A DNA stretch of 64,000 bases from Bacillus renqingensis (lineage in GTDB: Bacteria; Bacillota; Bacilli; Bacillales; Cytobacillaceae): NCBI RefSeq assembly GCF_016464375.1, contig NZ_JADDIU010000016.1, positions 1-64,000 of the forward strand, in the 5' to 3' direction. This document shows, one piece after another, positions 27,118 through 35,776 of this stretch. Within the stretch, counting starts at the first letter, position 1. The number at the start of each line of letters is the position of its first letter. The position numbers and the translations under genes are program-made. The notes under the pieces were generated by a model that saw nothing but the letters and a program-made list of their open reading frames with translations, was not told the origin of the DNA and searched no databases.

Positions 27118-27711
27118 TTGAAAAGTAATGAAATTAAAGAGGCAGCACTAAAATATTTTACCCGTCATGGTTATGCAGGAGCATCGCTTTCTCAAATAGC
27201 GGAAGAAGTAGGCATGAAAAAGCAATCCATTTACGCCCATTTTAAAGGCAAGGATGATCTGTTCCTGCAAGTGTTACGGGATGCGAAAGAGGTGGATCTT
27301 TCTACAAAACTTCAATATTTCAGTAGAATGGATAGGCACAATCCAGAAAAAGATTTATATGGATTTCTCCAATTGGTTATTGAGCTTTTTCAAAAAAATG
27401 AGCAGTTAAAGTTTTGGCTGCGCATGTCTTTTTTTCCACCGGCCCATTTAGCAAAAGCAATTGAAATGGAAGTAATCGACATAGAAGAGAAGGTGGAGGC
27501 GGAACTGGAAAGTAAATTTCAAGATTGGATTGATGCCCAAGTAATCGCTTGTTATGCAGCAAAAACGCCGACCTATGCCTTCTTAGGAGTCGTTGATTCC
27601 ATCATGCTAGAACTTGTCTATGATACTGATGAGAAACGGCTAAACGATAAATTGGAAGCATCTTGGACAGTTTTTTGGAGAGGGATATCAAAACGAGGTG
27701 TTATTACATGA
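27118..27711 (+). CDS. TetR/AcrR family regulator
   Basis: About 197 residues with an N-terminal HTH (about residues 3-48; SLSQIAEEVGMKKQSIYAHFKGKDDLF) and a C-terminal ligand domain. TTG 27118 is chosen since GGAG lies 10 bases upstream; GTG 27109 is possible. A palindromic operator lies just upstream. The gene overlaps the following MFS exporter by 4 bases (ATGA), so it should repress its own operon and release it when an exported toxic compound binds. Confidence 0.9.
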   Translation: MKSNEIKEAALKYFTRHGYAGASLSQIAEEVGMKKQSIYAHFKGKDDLFLQVLRDAKEVDLSTKLQYFSRMDRHNPEKDLYGFLQLVIELFQKNEQLKFWLRMSFFPPAHLAKAIEMEVIDIEEKVEAELESKFQDWIDAQVIACYAAKTPTYAFLGVVDSIMLELVYDTDEKRLNDKLEASWTVFWRGISKRGVIT

Positions 27712-28910
27712 ACAAAACAATAAAAGACCAAAAGTCGGTACTGTTTATTCTTCTATGCAATATATTCATTGCATTTCTGGGAATTAGTCTTATCGTCCCC
27801 GTAATGCCGGCTTTTATGAATATGATGCATCTATCAGGTAGTACAATGGGGAATCTTGTTGCCGTATTTGCGGTGGCACAGTTACTTATATCACCCATTG
27901 CCGGCCGCTGGGTTGACCGCTATGGCAGAAAGAAAATTATCATTATCGGCTTATTCCTTTTTGGTGTATCAGAACTTCTCTTCAGTTTAGGTACGAATGT
28001 ATCTGTTCTTTATCTATCGAGGATTATTGGGGGAATGAGTGCGGCCTTTATTATGCCAGGTGTTACCGCCTATGTTGCGGATATTACATCCATTAAGGAA
28101 CGACCAAAAGCAATGGGCTATGTTTCTGCCGCCATTAGCACTGGCTTCATTATTGGCCCTGGTATCGGTGGTTTCATTGCAGAATACGGTATACGCATGC
28201 CCTTCTTCTTTGCTGCAGCGATTGCCTTTTTTGCTTGCATTTTATCCATATTTATTTTAAAAGAACCGTTAACAAAGGAACAGCTGGCGGAAATTTCTGC
28301 TATAACAAAGCAGACAAACTTTATACAGGATTTTAAACGCTCCCTTCAGCCGCTATACTTTATTGCCTTTATCATTGTCTTTGTGCTTGCTATCGGTTTA
28401 TCATCCTATGAAACGGTTTTTAGTCTATTTTCAGATCATAAATTTGGGTTCACACCAAAGGACATTGCCACGATTATTACGATAAGCTCCATCTTTGGTG
28501 TGGTTGTTCAAATATTTATGTTTGGAAAAATGGTCGACATCCTTGGTGAGAAAAGATTGATTCAATGGTGTTTAATTACAGGTGTACTTTTGGCTGTGGC
28601 ATCTACCGTAATCTCAAGCTTTTGGGCCATTCTATTGGTTGCTTGCTTCATTTTCCTCGCGTTTGACCTGCTTCGTCCGGCATTGACGACATTCTTATCC
28701 AAAGCGGCCGGAAAAGAGCAAGGATTTGTTGCAGGGATGAACTCAACCTATACGAGCTTAGGGAATATCGTCGGTCCAGCAATGGGCGGAATCCTCTTTG
28801 ACGTAAATATCCACTACCCTTATCTTTTCGCTGCTGTTGTTATGGTCATCGGTCTCGGTATAACCGTTATGTGGAAAGAAAAACAATTAGCAAAAAGCTT
28901 AGCGGAATAA
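27708..28910 (+). CDS. MFS multidrug exporter (DHA1, Bmr/Blt/NorA-like)
   Basis: 400 residues, 12 predicted membrane helices. It has the DHA1 features LGISLIVPVMPAFM in helix 1, GRWVDRYGRKKIIIIG (motif A) after helix 2, and GPGIGGFIAEYG (motif C, antiporter signature) in helix 5. The true start is ATG 27708 with GAGGTG upstream, overlapping the TetR stop. Likely a proton-driven drug efflux pump controlled by the adjacent TetR. A strong terminator follows. Confidence 0.92.
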   Translation: MNKTIKDQKSVLFILLCNIFIAFLGISLIVPVMPAFMNMMHLSGSTMGNLVAVFAVAQLLISPIAGRWVDRYGRKKIIIIGLFLFGVSELLFSLGTNVSVLYLSRIIGGMSAAFIMPGVTAYVADITSIKERPKAMGYVSAAISTGFIIGPGIGGFIAEYGIRMPFFFAAAIAFFACILSIFILKEPLTKEQLAEISAITKQTNFIQDFKRSLQPLYFIAFIIVFVLAIGLSSYETVFSLFSDHKFGFTPKDIATIITISSIFGVVVQIFMFGKMVDILGEKRLIQWCLITGVLLAVASTVISSFWAILLVACFIFLAFDLLRPALTTFLSKAAGKEQGFVAGMNSTYTSLGNIVGPAMGGILFDVNIHYPYLFAAVVMVIGLGITVMWKEKQLAKSLAE

Positions 28911-28933
28911 AATCGTTTAATTCTTCTGCATTC

Positions 28934-28970
28934 AACAACCCCGCTTAGCATTTTGTTAAGCGGGGTTGTT
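28934..28970 (+). terminator. Rho-independent terminator
   Basis: Perfect 14-bp arms AACAACCCCGCTTA (28934-28947) and TAAGCGGGGTTGTT (28957-28970) after the MFS gene. Confidence 0.85.
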
Positions 28971-29032
28971 AAAGATTATTGTTTTCGATTATGATAGTAT
29001 GATGGTAAGAATATGCTGAAAGGAATGATTTG

Positions 29033-29602
29033 ATGGCCATTCCGAACAAAAAACAGAAATATTCGTATGCTGATTATCTAACATGGGATGATGAAGAAAG
29101 ACTTGAGCTAATCGATGGGGAAATCTTCAATATGTCGCCTGCCCCGTCACGCAGGCATCAACAGGTTCTAAGAGAGCTATCTACAGCCTTTTCCGTTTTT
29201 CTAAGAGGTAAGGATTGTGAAGTATTTTTTGCGCCTTTTGATGTTCGTTTATTAGCGGAAAATAAAAAGAACGATGAAATAGAACATGTCGTTCAACCCG
29301 ATTTGTCCATTGTATGTGATCAGGAAAAGCTTGATGATAGGGGGTGCAATGGAGCACCAGACATGATTGTCGAAATCTTGTCACCTTCATCCGTTAAGTT
29401 AGACCGCTGGAAGAAATATCAGCTTTACGAAAAAGCTGGGGTAAAAGAGTACTGGCTTGTTGATCCGATGAACGAGTCAGTAGAAATACATCTTTTAAGC
29501 GGTAATCAGTATACATTTCATGGGGTCTATACAAAAGATGATACGATTTCCGTTCATGTGCTATCAGGGTTGGAAATAGATCTACATCAAATATTTGGAT
29601 AA
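29033..29602 (+). CDS. Uma2 family (DUF820) endonuclease-like protein
   Basis: 189 residues of the Uma2/DUF820 family, a PD-(D/E)XK restriction-endonuclease fold. The catalytic core is visible as VQPDLSIV, then IVEILSPSS and D-x-x-x-K in LDRWKKYQLYEKAGVKEYWLVDP. The family is expanded in cyanobacteria and scattered in Bacillaceae with no known role; a link to mobile or defence DNA is often assumed but unproven. ATG 29033 with AAAGGAA is preferred over the TTG three bases earlier. It stands alone and is followed by a terminator. Confidence 0.88.
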   Translation: MAIPNKKQKYSYADYLTWDDEERLELIDGEIFNMSPAPSRRHQQVLRELSTAFSVFLRGKDCEVFFAPFDVRLLAENKKNDEIEHVVQPDLSIVCDQEKLDDRGCNGAPDMIVEILSPSSVKLDRWKKYQLYEKAGVKEYWLVDPMNESVEIHLLSGNQYTFHGVYTKDDTISVHVLSGLEIDLHQIFG

Positions 29603-29649
29603 GAAAGCTGGACTACACAGGAATTTGGGGACAATTCCCTAACGCAAGC

Positions 29650-29686
29650 GCGTTTCTGCTAAAAGCAGAGACGCTTTTTCTTTTTG
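29650..29686 (+). terminator. Rho-independent terminator
   Basis: Arms GCGTTTCTGC (29650-29659) and GCAGAGACGC (29665-29674), then TTTTTCTTTTT. The remainder of the spacer up to 29919 is AT-rich with no gene seen; it should hold the promoter of the permease genes. Confidence 0.85.
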
Positions 29687-29919
29687 TGTTAGGTGAAACA
29701 CGATTGACAAATTAGAATTGATATATAAGTTGAGGAAATTTTAGTATTCAACTAATAAGTTTACTTCCTCAAAATAAAGATGTTTTTTGCTTCACTAACA
29801 CCTAAGTTGGTGGAAGATAAAGGTAGCTATTTATGTTATAATTCATGTGGTTGCTATGTAGGCTGAAAGTTTCGACAATTTTTCACAGGTAGTTAGATAT
29901 TAAGAGAGAAGGGATAAAT

Positions 29920-30789
29920 TTGGTTAAAAAGTTATTATACTTACCAATACGAGCCATCGCAATATTGGCTGGATTTTTGTTTGTTATAAATTTACCTTCT
30001 TTATTAGGTTTTAATAGTGAAAAGGGAAGTATTGAACTCCATTTTAGTAATTTCATTAAAAACTTCATTCATTCCTTTATGTCATTAATTCACATGGATG
30101 GGTTAACGCAGCTTATTTCATATTTTGAAGAAGATGGGATGCACAGGTATTTATATACAATGAGTATATTATCAAGTTCAATCCTAGCAGTTTCGGTTAT
30201 AGGAATAATTGCAGCTACCGCAATTATGATGTTCCCAACAAAATTACGAAAAGGGACTATAAGCCTTGTAAATTTTACTGCTACAACCCCGGAACTGCTT
30301 GCCATTTTTCTGCTTCAATACTTAGTAATCTATGTATATAAAACATATAATCTTAAGCTTTTTCAGTTATATGGCTTTTTTAATGCAGAACCTAAATTCG
30401 CTCCTATTTTTATCGCTTCCTTTTTGCCAACTATTTTTTTCATACAATTAATATTGAAGGAGTTCTTGAATGAAGAGCTGCAAGATTATGTTCTGTTTGC
30501 AAGATCAAAAGGTCTTACATATAGGATTATTTATATTAAACATATTTTTTGGAACATCTTTCCATTCTGTTTAATACACTTTCGGATTATCATTTGGTTT
30601 TTACTAACGAATATTTTCGTAATGGAGTCCCTATTTTTAGTAAAAGGATATATGGAGGGGCTATACCAATTAACCGGTATTGCGTATCTAATTGGTCTAC
30701 TCCTGTTTTCTATACCCATTTTTATTGCCAACGGTTTGGCTAAATTAGGGACCTTTTTAATAAATAGAAAGGAAAAGATTAGTTTATGA
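29920..30789 (+). CDS. Dpp/Opp-type ABC transporter permease (B subunit-like)
   Basis: 289 residues, about six helices, with a binding-protein-dependent transport fold. The conserved cytoplasmic loop is recognisable as DYVLFARSKGLTYRIIYIKHIFWN (EAA-like motif with ARSKG), and ESLFLVKGYMEGLYQ matches the end of DppB-type proteins. It starts with TTG behind GAGAAGGG. It overlaps the next permease by 4 bases. No substrate-binding protein or ATPase is present nearby, so it either borrows them from another Opp system or is a remnant. AT-rich compared with neighbours. Confidence 0.82.
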   Translation: MVKKLLYLPIRAIAILAGFLFVINLPSLLGFNSEKGSIELHFSNFIKNFIHSFMSLIHMDGLTQLISYFEEDGMHRYLYTMSILSSSILAVSVIGIIAATAIMMFPTKLRKGTISLVNFTATTPELLAIFLLQYLVIYVYKTYNLKLFQLYGFFNAEPKFAPIFIASFLPTIFFIQLILKEFLNEELQDYVLFARSKGLTYRIIYIKHIFWNIFPFCLIHFRIIIWFLLTNIFVMESLFLVKGYMEGLYQLTGIAYLIGLLLFSIPIFIANGLAKLGTFLINRKEKISL

Positions 30790-31807
30790 AGATACTAAGA
30801 TACAAAAAAACAATTTTAGGGTTAACTATTTTATTTGTCCTTCTCGTTTTAAGTTTTATGTATCCGTTGTATGGACCAAAGGACTTTAACAAGGTTTCTT
30901 TGCTTTATGATGATAATGGAAAGGTGATTGGCAGACCTCCTTATCCACCTTCTTTTCAACATCCTTTTGGGATAGATCGTAATGGACAGGACATTTTCTT
31001 AATGATGATTTCAGGCGCAAAATATACGTTACTAATGGCTGCGGGTGTTACTTTTTTACGAGTATTTATTGGCGGAATGTTTGGGATTATTTTTTCCTTA
31101 TGGCTTAGGCGTCTCCTGCACATAGTAAAAGACTTCCTTTTGGTATTTCATTTAATTCCGCCAATCATTTTAACTTACCTCTCATTTACACGTCAATTGA
31201 TAACGAAAAGATTATTTATATGGTTTTACTATATCAGATGATTGTTCTGGCAATCGTCGGGATTCCATCAGTACTAAGTATGACAACGGAAATAATGGAG
31301 AAATTGAACGGAGAATCCTATATTCAAAGTTCCTATTTAATGGGGGGAAGTCATTTTCATGTATTAAAAACCCATCTGAAGCCGTATTTGAAATCGTATG
31401 GATTAATAATTGCGTTACAACATTTAGTTAATTCAATGGGGTTAATGATGTTTCTTGGAGTGTTTGGCTATTATATTGGCGGTTTTTCCATTGAAGAAGT
31501 ACGAGGGGTAGGGATTCCTAATTCCTACACAAAAGAATGGGCAGGACTAATTGGGCAAAACGTTAACGAATTCGTAAGAGCGCCTTGGATTGTATTAGCA
31601 CCATTGTTTTCATATTTTTTCATAATTATCATCATAAATAGGATAAAAAAAGAAATTGAGGTAGCAATGGACGTAAACTTGCTAAGCTCTAATTATAGAA
31701 TGAAAAGGGTAAAAACTAGGAATCTGAAGAAAGAAAACGAACTTAAAAAAACTCCTATTATCAAAGATTTCACACTGCAAGGTAATCAAAAATACAGGGA
31801 GTATTAA
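30786..31807 (+). pseudogene. Dpp/Opp-type ABC permease (C subunit-like), frameshifted
   Basis: The first frame (30786-31241) gives an N-terminal helix, YPLYGPKDFN and the typical HPFGIDRNGQDIF motif of DppC proteins, then ends prematurely. The second frame (31220-31807) continues with SIDNEKIIYMVLLY, the conserved loop (SSYLMGGSHFHVLKTHLKPYL) and the C-terminal helices. The frames differ by one missing base (or two extra) near 31175-31200, with no homopolymer to blame. If real, the transporter is inactivated; if a sequencing error, a normal roughly 340-residue permease is restored. The TGA that ends the first frame is not selenocysteine, since homology continues in the other frame. Confidence 0.8.
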
Positions 31808-31896
31808 CCAATAGATGATATAGGGAAAGGAAGTTACTCAACAACCTTTCTAGTGACATAAATTTACTTTAAAAAAGGACATGCAATTTCTTATTT

Positions 31897-32055
31897 ATGC
31901 CGGGGCTTATGTCTTTTGAATCCACCTGCCGAGGATGGAAGCATTATAAACTTCAGACCTATCAAGATTACTCCTTTAATGCTATACTTGAATCAAAAGG
32001 ATACGAGTACTGTAACTTTGTGAAAAAATTAATCGGGGGTCTTATAAATGAGTAA
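31897..32055 (+). CDS. Possible small ORF overlapping the next one
   Basis: A 52-codon frame (ATG 31897 to TAA 32055) whose last codons overlap the start of the next small ORF (ATGAGTAA). It carries no clear ribosome site at 31897, so it may be a remnant of a longer gene instead of an expressed peptide. The sequence is rich in Tyr, Lys and Cys (GYEYCNFVKKLIGGL near the end). No family recognised. Listed because the stop/start overlap looks like translational coupling. Confidence 0.25.
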   Translation: MPGLMSFESTCRGWKHYKLQTYQDYSFNAILESKGYEYCNFVKKLIGGLINE

Positions 32056-32203
32056 TAAAGAAAACGTTATTTTGATTGCCTCCGCACCTAAAGGATATGG
32101 GGAAAAAGTTATTACAAATCAATTAAATCAAATGAAACGTGATCGTGAAAATTTAAAAAATAAACTATCTAATATAAAGACTTCATCATGTTATGCCAAT
32201 TAA
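32048..32203 (+). CDS. Small 51-residue protein, unknown
   Basis: ATG 32048 follows a strong GGGGGT site by 9 bases. The peptide begins MSNKENVILIASAPKGYG, has a charged helix-forming middle (QMKRDRENLKNKL) and ends SSCYAN. A strong terminator follows within 15 bases, arguing for a real transcript. No signal peptide. It could be a small regulatory or spore-associated protein; nothing visible decides this. Confidence 0.55.
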   Translation: MSNKENVILIASAPKGYGEKVITNQLNQMKRDRENLKNKLSNIKTSSCYAN

Positions 32204-32217
32204 GCCTTGCTCGATAA

Positions 32218-32248
32218 CCCGCTTACTATTGTAAAGCGGGATTTTTTC
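32218..32248 (+). terminator. Rho-independent terminator
   Basis: CCCGCTT (32218-32224) and AAGCGGG (32234-32240) followed by ATTTTTT, after the 51-residue ORF. Confidence 0.85.
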
Positions 32249-32380
32249 TCTAAATAGGGATAAGTAACAAGGTAAAGTTAAAGAAAAATAATTATATAAT
32301 CCAAGAGTTGGCTACACTATGCAAGGCTATCATGTCCGCCACTTAACGAAGTTATCCATATTAGCTGAAGGGGGAAGAGT

Positions 32381-33382
32381 ATCATTCGCTTAAGTATTTT
32401 AGATCAGGCACCGATTTCAACGAATCAAACACCGCAACAGGCTTTAATTGCCGCAATGAAGCTGGCCCAAGCTGGTGAAGAATTAGGTTATTCCCGATAT
32501 TGGATTGCAGAGCATCATGATCTTCCGGGGCTTGCCTGTCCGGCACCAGAAGTGATGTTAAGCTATATAGGTACACTTACGACACGTATTCGACTTGGAT
32601 CCGGTGCTATTTTACTGCCCCATTATAAACCGTTTAAAGTGGCAGAAGTATTCAATCTGCTCGCCACCTTGTTCCCGGGACGAATTGATATTGGGATTGG
32701 CCGTGCACCTGGTGGAACAACCGAAGCCACCAATGCGTTATCTGATCATTTTTTACAAAATGTTTGGAGTATGCCGGACAAGGTCAAGGAACTGCTTTAT
32801 TTTTTGGATGATAATTATCCAGCTGACGACCCGTTTACAAAATTATCGGCAGCACCCATCCCGCCCGTCTCACCAGTACCCTGGCTCCTTGGCACAGGGA
32901 AAAAAAGTGCGATGCTTGCGGCCGAGTATGGGATTTCCTTTGCCTTTGGTTTGTTTATGAGTGATTCGGACGGAGAGGCCATCATTAAGCAATACAAAGA
33001 GGCTTTTAAACGGAGACAACCAGGACAAAAGCCGGAAGTCATCTTAACTGTTTCCGCCCTATGTGCAGAAACCACTGAAAGAGCAGAGGAACTTGCGTTA
33101 AGTTCGCTAATTTGGTCGATTCAAAAAACAAAAGGCGAGGGGCTTAATGGAGTGCCATCGGTGGAAGAAGCGAAGCAGTATGTATTAACGGAAAAGGAAC
33201 AAGCTGCGTTACAAAAAATGAAACAGAACATGATTATTGGAAATCCCGAGACCGTAAGTCTGAAACTGAAAGAACTACAAACCAAATACCATGCCGATGA
33301 AATCATGATTGTCACCATTACCTGTGATCCTGAAGACAAAATTAAATCCTATCAATTAATTAAGGAGAATGTTTTCAACTAG
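32381..33382 (+). CDS. LLM-class flavin-dependent oxidoreductase with apparent ATC start
   Basis: A luciferase-like monooxygenase-fold, FMN-linked oxidoreductase (333 residues from 32381). The N-terminal strand IIRLSILDQAPIS precedes the first ATG (32456) in the same frame, and family members normally begin M-x-RLS-LD. AAGGGGG at 32368-32374 is correctly spaced for the codon at 32381, which reads ATC. Further motifs are YWIAEHHDLPGLACPAPEV, RLGSGAILLPHY and GRIDIGIGRAPG. Starting at ATG 32456 would remove about 25 residues including the first beta strand. Substrate unknown. Either a rare non-AUG start, a mutated start, or a sequencing error. Confidence 0.85.
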   Translation: MIRLSILDQAPISTNQTPQQALIAAMKLAQAGEELGYSRYWIAEHHDLPGLACPAPEVMLSYIGTLTTRIRLGSGAILLPHYKPFKVAEVFNLLATLFPGRIDIGIGRAPGGTTEATNALSDHFLQNVWSMPDKVKELLYFLDDNYPADDPFTKLSAAPIPPVSPVPWLLGTGKKSAMLAAEYGISFAFGLFMSDSDGEAIIKQYKEAFKRRQPGQKPEVILTVSALCAETTERAEELALSSLIWSIQKTKGEGLNGVPSVEEAKQYVLTEKEQAALQKMKQNMIIGNPETVSLKLKELQTKYHADEIMIVTITCDPEDKIKSYQLIKENVFN

Positions 33383-33439
33383 GTAAATAATCGGCTTTAA
33401 TAATGAGGGAAATTGCAATCCATACCGAAATTTCCCGTG

Positions 33440-33472
33440 AAAGACCTTCAAAACGCTTGGAGGTCTTTTTTA
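33440..33472 (+). terminator. Rho-independent terminator
   Basis: AAAGACCTTC and GGAGGTCTTT arms with a TTTTTT tail, following the oxidoreductase gene. Confidence 0.75.
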
Positions 33473-33520
33473 ATTGTCATGAAAGCACTTTTTATTTGAA
33501 CTAATCAATTCAGGAGAAGA

Positions 33521-33568
33521 TTGACATAGGTGTTGTATCTGTATATACTGTTTATATACAGATACAAC
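33521..33568 (+). promoter_or_regulatory. Sigma-A promoter overlapped by a 16-bp perfect inverted repeat (GntR operator)
   Basis: TTGACA (33521-33526), a 17-base spacer and TATACT (33544-33549) form a good promoter. GTTGTATCTGTATATA (33532-33547) and its exact complement (33553-33568) flank five bases and cover the -10 region. A site of this form right before a YtrA-type GntR gene is the expected autoregulatory operator. Confidence 0.85.
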
Positions 33569-33588
33569 GAATAGAGGGATGTTATGTA

Positions 33589-33963
33589 GTGAATATTATT
33601 ATCTCAAACACTTCGGATGAACCAATTTATTTACAAATTGTAACTCAGTTAAAAGAACAAATCGTTAAAGGCGAACTGGTTGAATCTCAACCACTCCCAT
33701 CCATTAGGAATTTAGCTAAGGAACTGAAAATCAGTGTTATTACAACCAAAAGAGCCTATGATGAACTAGAAAATGAAGGTTTTATCGTTACAGTTGCCGG
33801 AAAGGGTTCATACGTTGCAGCAATTAACAAGGAAATGTTTCGTGAAACCAAAGTAAAAATGGTTGAAAAAAAAATGGCAGACGCCATCAATACAGCAAAA
33901 CTGGTTGGCTTAACATTAGAAGAGCTGCAAGATATGCTTAAAATAATATATGAGGAATGGTAA
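33589..33963 (+). CDS. GntR family regulator, YtrA subfamily
   Basis: 124 residues: a winged helix domain (about residues 8-75; PIYLQIVTQLKEQIVKGEL, LPSIRNLAKELKISVITTKRAYDELENEG) and a short helical tail for dimerisation, without the ligand domain of larger GntR proteins. This is the YtrA layout, which usually represses an ABC transporter in the same operon. GTG start with GAGGGAT upstream. The ABC ATPase gene follows with near overlap. Confidence 0.92.
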   Translation: MNIIISNTSDEPIYLQIVTQLKEQIVKGELVESQPLPSIRNLAKELKISVITTKRAYDELENEGFIVTVAGKGSYVAAINKEMFRETKVKMVEKKMADAINTAKLVGLTLEELQDMLKIIYEEW

Positions 33964-33965
33964 AC

Positions 33966-34844
33966 GTGAATAACATTATGGAAATTGCCAATCTATCGAA
34001 AAGTTATAAAGACTTTTCTTTAAAAGGGATAAATATTACTCTTGAAAAAGGGTATATCATGGGCTTCATTGGTCCAAATGGTTCCGGAAAAAGTACTACC
34101 ATAAAACTTATTATGAATTTAATAAAGAAAGATAGCGGGGAAATAAAAATTTTTGGCTTAGACAACGAATCAAATAATATCTCGATTAAAGAGAGAATTG
34201 GATTCGTTTATGATGAAAATTACTTTTACGAAGAATTGACCGTAAAAGAAATGAAGAATGTCATCAGACCATTTTATAGCAAATGGGATGAAGGAACTTT
34301 TAATAGTTACGTAAAAGATTTTGGACTCCCATTAAATAAAGAAATAAAGCATTTATCTAAAGGAATGAAGATGAAGTTCTCTTTAGCGATTGCACTTTCA
34401 CATCAAGCTGAACTATTAATAATGGATGAACCAACCTCGGGGTTAGATCCACTTATAAGGGCTGAATTATTAGATGTTTTACAATCATTATTACAAGATG
34501 AAAACAAATCCATTTTCTTTTCGACCCATATTACTTCTGACTTAGATAAAGTGGCCGATTTTATTACATTCATTCATAATGGTGAAATTATATTGAGCCA
34601 AGCAAAGGATGAAATTTTAGAAGAACACTGTATCGTAAAAGGAAAAATAAAACAATTGAATACCCATAATCAAGGAAATTTTATCGGCATAAAACAAAAT
34701 AGTTTTGGATTTGAAGGGTTATCCACAAATAAAAGAGAGATAATGAAACAATTTGGTGATTCCGTAATGATTGAAAAACCGACACTAGAAGATATTATGG
34801 TGTATTACACAAGAAGGAGTGAACATCATGTATCATCTTATTAA
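33966..34844 (+). CDS. ABC transporter ATP-binding protein
   Basis: About 292 residues with a full ATPase domain: Walker A GPNGSGKST, signature LSKGMKMKFSLA (a KGM-type variant of LSGGQ usual in this group), Walker B LLIMDEPTSGLDP and the switch histidine in STHITSDL. A short C-terminal part follows. GTG 33966 is preferred, with GAGGAA upstream; ATG 33957 lies directly on that site. It pairs with the ABC-2 type permease that starts inside its 3' end; the set resembles the YtrABC-like operons induced by cell-wall antibiotics. Confidence 0.92.
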   Translation: MNNIMEIANLSKSYKDFSLKGINITLEKGYIMGFIGPNGSGKSTTIKLIMNLIKKDSGEIKIFGLDNESNNISIKERIGFVYDENYFYEELTVKEMKNVIRPFYSKWDEGTFNSYVKDFGLPLNKEIKHLSKGMKMKFSLAIALSHQAELLIMDEPTSGLDPLIRAELLDVLQSLLQDENKSIFFSTHITSDLDKVADFITFIHNGEIILSQAKDEILEEHCIVKGKIKQLNTHNQGNFIGIKQNSFGFEGLSTNKREIMKQFGDSVMIEKPTLEDIMVYYTRRSEHHVSSY

Positions 34845-35483
34845 AAAGGACATTTTGATGCAAAAAAGAGCTTTAAGATTATCTGTTCTATTAATAATCT
34901 TTTTTACTATCACACTTTCAAATATTGGTCCTGCTGGACTTACGGTTGGTGTATTAACGGTAACCTATCAATTAGTTTTAGGGGCATGTGCATTAGAAGA
35001 TAAGAATAATGGTGACATCATTCTAATTAGCCTTCCTATTAGGAGGAATACCATTGTTTTATCAAAATACGTGTCAATCTATGTTTATGCCGCGTATGCA
35101 ACTCTGGGATTCTATCTAACCTATTTGATTATAAACTTACTAAATCTTCCACTTGATATTCCTTTTAATTTTACGGGATTTATTGGTGCAATTATGGCTG
35201 TCACTTTGTTTAGTTCATATCTTTTCCTTTAATTTTCAAGTATGGCTTTTTAAAATCGAAAATGGCAAACTTAATTATTTTTTTCGTATTTGTTTTTGGT
35301 GGAACTGGGTTGGTAAGTTATTTAAGTGGAAACAATAAATTGATGTTAAATCAAGATATCATTACTTTCTTCAGTAATCGTTCAGATATTGTATTATTAA
35401 TGATATTGATGGTTCCAATGGTTCTAATTCTTATTTGTTCATATTTTGTTTCACTTACTTTATATAGGAAAAGAGAATTTTAA
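34828..35483 (+). pseudogene. ABC-2 type permease, frameshifted
   Basis: The first frame (34828-35232) gives the N-terminal half with three to four helices (IKKDILMQKRALRLSVLL..., ALEDKNNGDIILISLPIRR) and stops at TAA. Continuation in another frame is clear: SFPLIFKYGFLKSKMANLI leads into the C-terminal helices ending at 35483. One base is missing (or two are extra) near 35210-35225, beside TTTT and TTTCC runs. Without the shift a normal roughly 215-residue permease would result. A decayed gene or a sequencing error; its ATPase and regulator look intact. Confidence 0.8.
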
Positions 35484-35502
35484 AACTAAAGAGGGATCTG
35501 TG

Positions 35503-35724
35503 ATGAACAAGAATATTGAGACTTACGTAACTAAGAGATTAGACGAATTGGCAAATACTAAACACAAATTATTTAACTTGCTTCAAACTGCAAATAAACC
35601 AAACAATGAATTAGATATAACAGAGAAAAAGGATATTATTAAAATGAAACAGGAATTCTATCTTGTATCTGGTGCATTGGCGGAATTAGAGGAATTAAAA
35701 AAGACTTTTAGAATTTCAGAATAA
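35503..35724 (+). CDS. Small hypothetical protein, helical
   Basis: 73 residues from ATG 35503, 9 bases after GAGGGAT. It is predicted all-helical and highly charged, with an amphipathic C-terminal segment (EFYLVSGALAELEELKK). No membrane helix or known family. It closes the GntR-ABC operon and could be an accessory factor, but this is only positional. A weak terminator follows. Confidence 0.65.
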   Translation: MNKNIETYVTKRLDELANTKHKLFNLLQTANKPNNELDITEKKDIIKMKQEFYLVSGALAELEELKKTFRISE

Positions 35725-35736
35725 GCATTTTGTTAC

Positions 35737-35776
35737 AAGGATCAGAAATACTACATTATGAGTATCTGATCCTTAT
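35737..35776 (+). terminator. Probable terminator
   Basis: AAGGATCAGA (35737-35746) pairs with TCTGATCCTT (35765-35774); the T-tail is short. The following spacer to 36014 is AT-rich, has repeated TAGTCTAGACTTTTTTGTCT-like pieces and holds the xerS promoter; no gene seen. Confidence 0.55.

Noticed and set aside
31239..31241. TGA ending the first permease frame as a second selenocysteine codon
   Set aside because: The homologous continuation lies in a different frame, so this is a frameshift, not a recoded stop.
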